Shown one piece after another: positions 56,073-64,000 of a stretch of DNA of 64,000 nucleotides; positions within the stretch are counted from its first letter, which is position 1; every line of letters starts with the position of its first letter. The notes under the pieces are model-generated. The model was not told the origin of the DNA. It saw only the letters and a list, made by a program, of their open reading frames with translations, and did not search any database. The DNA lies in the NCBI GenBank assembly GCA_958299035.1, contig CATQJL010000305.1, positions 61,086,486-61,150,485 on the forward strand, written 5' to 3'. Made by a program: the position numbers and the translations under genes. The DNA is from Cylicocyclus nassatus. Lineage: Eukaryota > Nematoda > Chromadorea > Rhabditida > Strongylidae.

Positions 56073-58663
56073 TTTGAACTTCTGCAAGACTCGGCATATG
56101 ACCTATAATCTAGCTGGATATCGTTTTCGGGGCAAAAAGCAAAGGGGACATCGTTTTTGTGAGTTCAAATTAGGCCTTTTTTAGTTGGCATTTCGTTCTT
56201 TAGTCGATTTGGATATTTCGGATAAGGAATCCCGCTTTTTTTTGCATTTTCGGGAAGCCACCTTGTGCCGAGACCGCACTTCCGTTGATGACACCACAAG
56301 ACCGCATTAGGTTGGCACAGATCCCATTTATCAAGGTCGTTCGGTCTCTTCCTCTGCGTGCAGTTTGGGTACACACAGGGGTTCCCCCTCATCGCCACTC
56401 GCCTATAGTGTGTGATCTCTGTCCGGCAAAGTTTTCGTTATCAAGATATACCTTAGAGATCGACTTGAGCGGCATTGTGGTCAGGGGTACTCTTACTTGC
56501 GATGCCCAGATAAGGGCGAAAAAATGCTCAGCTAAAAAGTCCAAGTGGTAAGCGGTTTCGATGGGGGGCAGCCAACATGAACGATAGCTTGTGCCAGCCA
56601 TATGTGTTGCGTAGATCAAATATTTTTCAAATTCTATATTAACGCTATGTTGGTATCTAAAAATCTGGAAAAAGACGTTGGGAGCTTGGTATGCTCTAAT
56701 TCTCACTGTTAGACACCATTTTCAATCCAGTGTAGAACATATATGTTCAAAAAATAAGATTTATGCGCGGCATTTTGACAGCTGCGGGAGTACAGTATGC
56801 TTTTTTCCAGCTACGTTCATCTTGGCATACATCCGCTTCGATCAGCAGCTTTGTTTTGGAATAACGGTTCAACGTCTTTACCAATTTTTCGAATATATAA
56901 GGTTGGGTCCAAGAGTTTGTTCGCCAATTTCCCAAGAAGTCATAACTTCTTTTCCCTTGACAAGAATTTACAAATGTGTTTTATTCAAAGGCAAAAATCC
57001 TGCACATCACGAGATGCGTTTGATTTCAATTATTATGGGAAAACGCGAATACGAACAAATGGAGGAAAAGTTGATCAAAATTGGCCTTTTTAGCGGAACA
57101 TCAAAATATTCTGGAAGTATACTTTTTTGAAAGAGAAAATTTTGGACATTACTTTAGTGCCTTTGCCGTGAATCAACACAAGAAGCTGTGAGAGAACTGT
57201 TACCATCAAATGTTAGTTACTCAAAAGTGCATTTAGCAAATCACAAGTTTACAAGATCACAGAAAATACTGAAAAGTTGCAGGAAGAAACTTAAATAGCA
57301 GTAGACATTCGCTACAAAGTATCCTATTTATGTGAAACCATGGGCTTGATATTTTTTTGCTCTCGACAAATCCGATCTTGAGCAATTTTTTTTTCATTTG
57401 CTACTGTTGTACAAAGCATGATTTCTTCTTTTAAGTTAGCATAATTACAAGGAACTTCACCAAGGTTCAAAGAAGTTATAATTTGTAGGGGGTAGATGCG
57501 AACGAACTTTTGGGGTAACTCAATATGTATTTATCAGGATAATCTTGAAATTTACTATACTGTGTATATTCTGAGGAAGCAACAAAAGTATTCTATCCAA
57601 GAGTTCATGTATCATGTTCGTAAATTGGAATGCAATAATGATGACTACAACTTGAATGTGGAAGCTTTATGATGGTGAAAATGAAAACGAAAATGCTATG
57701 AAAATTCTTCTGATAAAGAGGCCTGCTGTTAATAGCTTTTGTTTCTATCGGAAATTTTACCAAGTTCTGCAATTACTTGCGCATTATGACATCATTGAAA
57801 AATCGATTTGTTGCTGAAGGCTCAGCAATCAAGAATTTTGGCCTTAGAAGCTGTAAATTTAAAAATTAAAATAATAATGGTCAATCTAACAATTTTCTGT
57901 GGAGTTTATTACGATACAGATAACGATGCTTCGGAACATAGATAGAACTAATTTTGACAGAGTGTCCTTGCTTCGTCTTTACTCAATAATTCTAGGAGCT
58001 ATCCCAATATCTATCTTCGACATTTCATCCAACCGGGAAGTTGTTTAGCTGTAACAACCTTTTCCAAATCAGTGTGCATCATCAGCACACCTTTTGTGAT
58101 TATCTGAATGAAACAAAATTCAGAAAAACCTAAGAATGATTACTGGCTGCGAGTAACATTGGCATGACATCAATCCTGACTTGAAGAAAAGTAGAAGGAA
58201 ATCTGAGTGACATCATTCTATTCAGCTTTGAACAAATCGTATTTTTTTGAAAACTATGGATGAGTGATTTTCAAATTTGCGAAAAAAAATTCAACTTGTA
58301 GAAGGAATACTAGGCTGGCTTACAAATAATTACGGTCGCTTTTGAGGTTTCTAAGTACAATTGCTGCAGACAACTTTTGTTTTGTATTCGTTATCTTTGA
58401 AGAGAGCACTTCAATGAACTGGAACATAGAATCTGTTCAAATGGATATTTCTCAAGAAACTCGCGATGTTGACAAACCCAATTTTTAGGTGCGTAAAGAT
58501 GAGAAAATTTGGTTTTTTAGCAGAAGATTTTTGAAATGGCGGCCCAGAATTTGTATCGATACTCGCTGATTAGGAAAATGAAGAAACATGATTGATTTCT
58601 GTTTCTGTTTACTCTCATAAAGTTTCATCTCAAACTTGCAATGTTCAGAGTCACATAAGAACG

Positions 58664-58724
58664 TACGACCCACCGATGGGTCGTATGTTCTGTGGCAGCA
58701 TGCGACGACCCACCGGTGGGTCGT
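58664..58724. repeat. Two 20-bp palindromes 20 bp apart
   Basis: 58664-58685 reads TACGACCCA-CCGA-TGGGTCGTA, and 58705-58724 is the perfect palindrome ACGACCCACCGGTGGGTCGT. The copy-A counterpart near 36530-36555 has only a decayed version (ACGATTCATCGGTGGATCGT). Confidence 0.8.
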
Positions 58725-59267
58725 ACTCTCGCGAATATGTTGAACCTCTTCCAAGCATTGGTACAATTCGAGAGCTCCTCCAATATGTCCAGGAAAAAAG
58801 CTTTCATAAATACGTCGATAAGAGAATAAAGCTGAGCTACAGTATCCTAAAGCGCAGCATGCGTCAAAATATTATCAACGGGTACATGCGCACCGACTCG
58901 TAGGGACTCGCTGGTGGAGACCGCGTTTTTCACTGACTAGCCCTGTGTTTGTCATGGACAGGCAGAACATGTCGCGATATATGCAAGATATATCTTTCGC
59001 CTAGTGAGAGGTTTTATCTTATCTAAATATTGATGAGAGATACTTAGTGAATTAAAATACTTGAAAGAGAAAATTAATAAGGTAATTCTATAGCAAGGAA
59101 GTATTCCGATATGTTGATCGTTTGCGCGTATAAAAAATCCAAACAAAACATGCACTGCTTTTTTTCTACTTCAGAGCGAGGCTTTTAGAGATCTTAGTGA
59201 AAGAAACTGTTTGGTACTCGTTTTGTCATTTTTTGGTTCATGGCCCAAATATCAATGCACAAGCACA

Positions 59268-59600
59268 TTTACCACCCCCCCCCCCCAAATGGGTCGCAAA
59301 AGTTTCAAGAGTTACTGATATGGGCTATAAAAATATGCAAGTGACTCGTTGATTACATAATTAAAATAAATTTCCAAATTTTCAAGAATTCAACTTGTAA
59401 ATATCTTGCCGCCAGGCCCCATTTTTCTAGTATGTCGGGGTTACCAGCCCGCAAAAATTTTGGAAAGCCCAAAAATTCGGAGGCATGGCTAACGACACGC
59501 ACCTTTATTCAAAGGGATATCCTTCCTCCCTCCCTCCCCCCCCCCCCCTCCCTCGCTCCCCCCCCCCCCTCCCAAACAGAAGGGAACCATCACTGTTATA
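59268..59600. mobile_element. hAT-type MITE remnant and pyrimidine tract
   Basis: After C14 the sequence AAATGGGTCGCAAAAGTTTC and GCCAGGCCCC follows the MITE family at 37098. It then passes into GGCATGGCTAACGACACGCA, also family sequence. At 59518-59574 there is a mixed C/T tract with C10 and C11 runs, which probably expanded from the element's poly-C segment. Confidence 0.55.
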
Positions 59601-59717
59601 TAGCAATTGGCCTCCTGTGGCGGCGTCCTTTCGAACCGCTACCGTTTGCCGATGGACGCGATTTGCTATGTCATGGACAGCTCCTCCTCCCACATATCAC
59701 AATAAATAGACACTCAC

Positions 59718-59932
59718 AACCACAATAACGCTGTTTTCCAATTCATAATTTCCTTCATTATTTCCATAATAGATGACATCAGTCTTTTCCCCATTTGCTG
59801 TTTTACATGTCCATGGATCAATCATTAATTGCTCGAGTTTGCAGGGTATCCCTGACGGGGTGAGGTCAGATGCCTGCTTGGATATTGAATCTACTCTCTC
59901 TGCTGCAATTATGTCCATTTTCGCTGCAGGAT
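59718..59932 (-). CDS. Possible exon of unknown gene, opposite strand
   Basis: The frame follows CACTTACTTAG at 59933, stays open for about 71 codons (DPAAKMDIIAAERVDS..., then KLEQLMIDPWTCKTANGEK, YYGNNEGNYELEN) and ends at a strong donor, GTGAGT. Its composition looks protein-like, but no partner exon or family was recognised. It lies 245 bp upstream of, and divergent from, the first phosphatase exon found. Confidence 0.3.
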
Positions 59933-60177
59933 CTAAGTAAGTGCTAATTACAGTCATTTATATTTGCAGTCGCCGGCAGTAATGTAGTAATCACAACGGA
60001 ATAGTTATAGAAAGTTAGGAAAAAACTTTTTGCTCAAAATTGATACAACAAGGATAAAATAGTTTCTTTTGTTGGTTATATACAGTTGATGAGCAAAAAT
60101 ACTACAAACGGTACTTACTACTACTGCTACTAATAATAATAATACAATAACATACAAGTGCTATCAAGATCTTTTAG

Positions 60178-63100
60178 GCGCTAGTGACATCGAATTTTGG
60201 AACATAATCGCAAGGAACAACATAGACAGAAAGCTGAGGGAGAACCCGCATTTGTTAGAAGGTAAGCTACGATCAAATTGTACCAAAATTCTACATACTT
60301 TCTGTAACACTTTTATATACATATTCTGCCTTCTCCGTTTGTAAAATGAAAACAATTGAAAAAAATAGAAAATATGCAAGTGAATTTCATTCTTTACAAA
60401 CCCCTCAGAAACTCTTCACTTTACAGTCCCATGTTCCCTTATCATCTCCAGAGACTATGAGTTTCATCGGCAGTTACGTTTCTACAGTACTTCTACGTAG
60501 TCCTGTTTTAGCAGAGTATTTGGGCCCCGTGCATACCTCCCGCGATTTCAGTCGCCACGCTATTTGGCAATCTGCCGATCCCTTGAGATCCAACATTTGC
60601 AGACCACAATTTCAAACTGTGTACAACTTTCGCAGATTAAGAAAATGCCCCCATGTTTTGTTTATTCAGAATTCGCTTAGGATGAGTTAAAAACACTTGG
60701 AGTATTGCCAGATCGCGTCGCGCCTGGGACGCGTGGGCTATGTTAGAAGCCTTAGTGCGATTGCACCATTTGCGAGAGATGATGAGCAGGCTGATAACTA
60801 GCGTTTATAGCAATAACAAAAAGTGTCTGAAACTTCGACAGTAAGTCAAAATTGAAAGCAAGAAGTAGAAAAGTGGTCGTTCCACACTTGCCGAGGTATG
60901 TAGATTGATGAAATAGTGCAATTGCGCAGGTGTACGCTAAAACGAGAATTCTGTATCGAGATATTGAGCTTTATCATTTGTTAAAAGGTTTATTAGCTCG
61001 TGATGCTTTCTAGCAGACTAAATGTCCGTTTACAGTCAAGAGACCGAAGAATATTATATTGTTCATCGGAGACGGTATGGGCATTGCTACGGTAACTAGT
61101 GCGAGAATCAACAAGAACCAGGAGGCTGGCAATAAATATTTGAATGAGCCACTGTACTTCGAGAAATTTACCACAGCAGGATTGGTGAAGGTATGGTGGA
61201 GTCGTAAAAACTATTAAAATCACAACGATTTTTTTAGACAAGCTCGTTCAGCAATCATGTCACAGACTCAGCCGCTTCGGCTACTGCGTTGTATACAGGT
61301 AGAAAGGTAAGTGCCCAAAAACTGAATTTTTACCAAGCTCTACAATTTAAATTGAGAGCCTTCTGCAAGCTCTATATCCTACAAATGGTGATGACATAAA
61401 TTATTTTTTAGATAGACAATACCTTTCTCAACTTGAAACCGCAGTCGAATGTGATGTGCACTGACCAGGAAAATCTCAAAATCAAGGATGGTATAGTGGA
61501 AGGAGCTTTGCGGAAGGGTAATGACATTCAAGTAGTAATATTTGACAAGTATTTTTATGAAAAAAAGGAGGATTTTAGGAGTAGATGTCGGATTTGTGAC
61601 CACGACAAGAATAACACACGCTACTCCAGGTGCTCTTTATGCAAAGGTAAGCACATTTTTAGCGTAATTTTGCTATAAAATATTTCAGCGTACGTTTAAG
61701 AACTATCTTTCAGGGAATTCATAGAAATATCGAGTATGATGGTGAAGCTATCGAGCGCGGTGTTCCAAACTGCACCGACATTGCTAAGCAGCTTCTTTCC
61801 TATCCTGCGAATGAATTCAAAGTAAGCTCCATTCACTGAAAATTCTTAGCAAATAATGTTCAAAACAACAAAACATTTTCCACTATTATAGTCTGGAAGT
61901 TGTTATTTCATGATGAAAAAAATGGAGGGAGTAGGCGGAAATGAAGAAACTGTGCGTTCAAAAATTTATAAAATTCTACTTAGCTATCATACTCACTTTT
62001 TCCTAAAAAGGCCAGAAAGCTTGCAAAATCTGATATGCCCTTCTCAAATCTTTTCTGAAGAATGGGACAGGCCACGCCCCTACATTCGTGAATTTTTCGC
62101 CTCCTCTGCCATCTGAAAATACTGTGATCAAAAGTTTCGTGGAAAAGCCGACTTTAATTAGTGTGACGCCTAGATGAATATCCATTTTTAACTGTAAGCA
62201 AATTTTTTAAAATTCAAAAAAATTGACATTTAGGTGCTGATGGGTGGTGGAAGAAGGAATCTCAGAGATAAATCACGAGGTGGCTTGCGCAAGGATGGTA
62301 GGAGCATAGATATTGAATGGAGCAACCTAGGTGGTAATAGGAAAGTGTTAACCAGTACTGCTGGTTTGCGAGCCCATGAAGCAAACGGCGAAAAACTGCT
62401 AGGTTAGTGAATCTAATTAACAAATTTCATAATTTTTTAGAAGTTCTTCGCTTAAGTTTGTTTGCGTTGAAATTCTAAAAATGCAGCTCCATTCTTTCGA
62501 AATGTTGTGAGAAAAAGGGCGTACTTACATATTCATGAAATCTACAATGAAATAATGAAATTTTCTCACACCCCTATTCAGGTCTCTTCGCCGAATCACA
62601 TTTTCCCTTTTTTCTTGAGGAGAAACTAAAGAATGAAACAAGAGTGCCTCGTCTTTCGGAAATGACTGTGAAAGCTATCCAACAACTGCAAGGGGGCGAA
62701 CACGGTTTTTTCCTGATGGTAGAAGGTAAACAGACGGTTTTCCAACTATCTGATTTCTCTCAAAAAAATTCCTTAAATTTCTCTAGGCGGCAATATCGAC
62801 ACTGCGGAGCATAATAATCAAATGCATCTTGCATTTGGCGAGTTATATGAATTTGAAGAGGCAATAAAAAAGGTTTGAAGCTGATCAGGCCCTCTTGGAT
62901 CAACATATAAAGTTGTCTGTTATTCAAGGCACGAGAAATGACAAACCGATCAGAGACGTTGATTATTGTCACCGCTGATCACGGTCATGCGGTCACACTA
63001 CCTGGTTACTTACCTGCCAACAAGACCATTTTGAGTAAGTTTTTTTGCTTTTCTAAAGTTGAAAAGTTGAGCGGCTTGAAGGGCGACTTCAAACTCCGCA

Positions 63101-63247
63101 AATACTTCATAATTGTTTACTCCAGTTATCTGCATGAGTACAATGATTGCCATTGGTAGATTGCCGCTGGGCCAAGCTTTTGCTTGAATCCTTGTTTCAT
63201 GATTTTTATAGGGGTTTTATATCGTATGCGAGGCAAGACGCAAAAAG
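60178..63247 (+). CDS. Alkaline phosphatase, 10 exons plus one tentative
   Basis: Zn/Mg phosphomonoesterase, normally secreted or GPI-anchored. Exons with matching phases: 60178-60261, 61036-61190, 61238-61306, 61412-61517, 61579-61646, 61714-61821, 62234-62402, 62582-62725, 62787-62872, 62929-63034; 63212-63247 is tentative. About 364 residues are covered of a usual 480-540. Motifs in order: KNIILFIGDGMG (zinc-ligand Asp), VTDSAASAT with the nucleophile Ser, RITHATPGALYA (Mg-site His and Thr), HRN (phosphate-binding Arg), KVLMGGGRR, FFLMVEGGNIDTAEH (metal-binding Glu, Asp, His), VTADHGHA (Asp-His). Introns are 47 to 774 nt. The signal-peptide exon is not found upstream. The C-terminal part with the last metal-binding His is not found before the window ends. 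All residues seen are compatible with an active enzyme. Confidence 0.92.
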
Positions 63248-63340
63248 GTAACTCTCTCCTGCAAGGAAATTTCAAAATATTCTGAGAAGCTTCTTCAAAG
63301 GTGGGAAATAATTGTGAAATATTTTCGAAGCACTAGAAGG

Positions 63341-63612
63341 CAGTGGCGTACCCAGGTCTTCCGTTCGAGGGGGGGGGGGGGGGCGGGGCAACAAAAAAAA
63401 TTTTCTGATGAAAATGGGTGGTGTCAGCCAAGCACTCCGAAAATTATTTTGGTATGCTTTCTGAAAGCCGAAAAAAATTCTTTACAGGCTAAATTCGATT
63501 TTTGATAATTTTTAATAATGAAATTAATTTACAAGTAGAAACAAGTCGTACTACTTTTTATACTCATTTAAGTAACCCTTGAGAATTTCGCGACCTTTCC
63601 TCGGGGGAGGTA
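63341..63612. mobile_element. hAT-type MITE-like repeat in the phosphatase locus
   Basis: It starts CAGTGGCGTACCCAGG with a G16 tract just after, and shares the general form of the 52057-52432 family (CAGTGGCG, poly-G, TTTTCTGATG, AAGTCGT, TTTCGCGACC inverted). No right inverted end or target duplication was found. If the gene continues downstream, this lies in an intron. Confidence 0.45.
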
Positions 63613-64000
63613 ATGCTTCTAAAATCTGAAATTTCAAAGTGAAGGGTCGGGGTGTGAAAATAGTAAAGGAGCTGCGCTAGGAATGACTGCCATGCAGTGC
63701 TCTATATGTTGAAATTTGTTGAAAATTGAATGTAGTAAAAGAACTGTTGTTTTAAAGATTCCGAGACTTGTGTTCACGCAGTAATCCTTACGTTACCGCT
63801 CTTTGACCTAGTGTTTGCATGCGCCGATTTCTGTGATCCCTTGTGAAATCCATCCTGTTAAAATATGCTCTTAACCAAAACGCTAATATTCACAAAAATC
63901 TAAACTGTATTGAAGTCTCGGAGGCTTACCTGTATCGCCGACATTGTAGTATCTGCTGGATGGGCTAAACCTCACGCTCTCTCTTCATACTGAATTAAGA
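63613..64000. other. Right edge, no supported feature
   Basis: No further phosphatase exon (for example the HGGEDV-type motif) and no repeat end was recognised. Confidence 0.4.

Larger units (their letters stand above)
51865..59420 (+). repeat. Segmental duplication, copy B
   Basis: Second copy of the segment described at 24555-28700 and 35305-37285, same orientation, about 27 kb away. Its main private insertion is 51986-54314. Removing that leaves about 5.2 kb collinear with copy A after A's own insertions are removed. Divergence is substantial, with many substitutions and indels, so the duplication is old. No gene is shared between the copies. Confidence 0.8.

Overview
The window is nuclear DNA of a nematode, most likely a rhabditine (clade V) worm of the hookworm/strongylid type. 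The evidence is a nematode-specific srx-class chemoreceptor at the left edge, genes cut into short exons by short GT...AG introns with TTTCAG-like acceptors, and transposon families with worm-type ends (TTAGGT mariner ends, Tc5-like CAAGGGAA ends with TNA target duplications, a Sam/CR1-like LINE with an AAATA tail). No prokaryotic, organellar or viral genes are seen. The species cannot be named from the sequence.

The window is gene-poor and repeat-rich. Only two well-supported host genes lie at the edges. At 1-498 (minus) is part of an srx-type seven-transmembrane receptor that runs off the left end. At 60178-63247 (plus) are ten firm exons, and one tentative exon, of an alkaline phosphatase; its 5' end is not identified and its 3' end lies beyond the part I can read. 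Between them are gene remnants: an EEF2KMT/FAM86-like methyltransferase relic with at least three frame breaks (22807-23842), the N-terminal half of a ribosomal stalk protein P2 (40181-40404, minus), and several single exons of unknown function.

Layout. 0-6 kb: receptor, then mostly featureless DNA and a duplicated exon-like repeat. 6.4-9.3 kb: a GC-rich structure with inverted ends enclosing two direct 240-bp repeats, each with a TATA-type core promoter. 11.5-12.3 kb: a dispersed CTGT-rich repeat with a 120-bp tandem array. 12.6-17.2 kb: a decayed non-LTR retrotransposon. 18-22 kb: two MITE-like elements. 22-24 kb: gene remnants. 24.5-37.3 and 51.9-59.4 kb: two copies, same orientation, of one ancient segment, each broken up by different later insertions; each copy serves as the empty site for insertions in the other. 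28.7-35.3 kb, inserted in the first copy: a 50-bp minisatellite interrupted by an 809-bp TA-flanked MITE, a truncated MITE, and a TTAA-flanked 2.7-kb element that contains a 1.65-kb foldback. 44-51 kb: a run of TA-flanked mariner-type elements. 60-63 kb: the alkaline phosphatase gene.

No operon-like cooperation among the genes is visible. The main story is layered transposition: many insertions can be resolved to the base because both target duplications, or a paralogous empty site, are present in the window. I found no convincing new multi-gene system. The strongest oddities are a possible 21-nt intron in the srx gene, the paired TATA-promoter repeats inside inverted ends, the three-layer insertion at 51986-54314, and the foldback inside the TTAA element.
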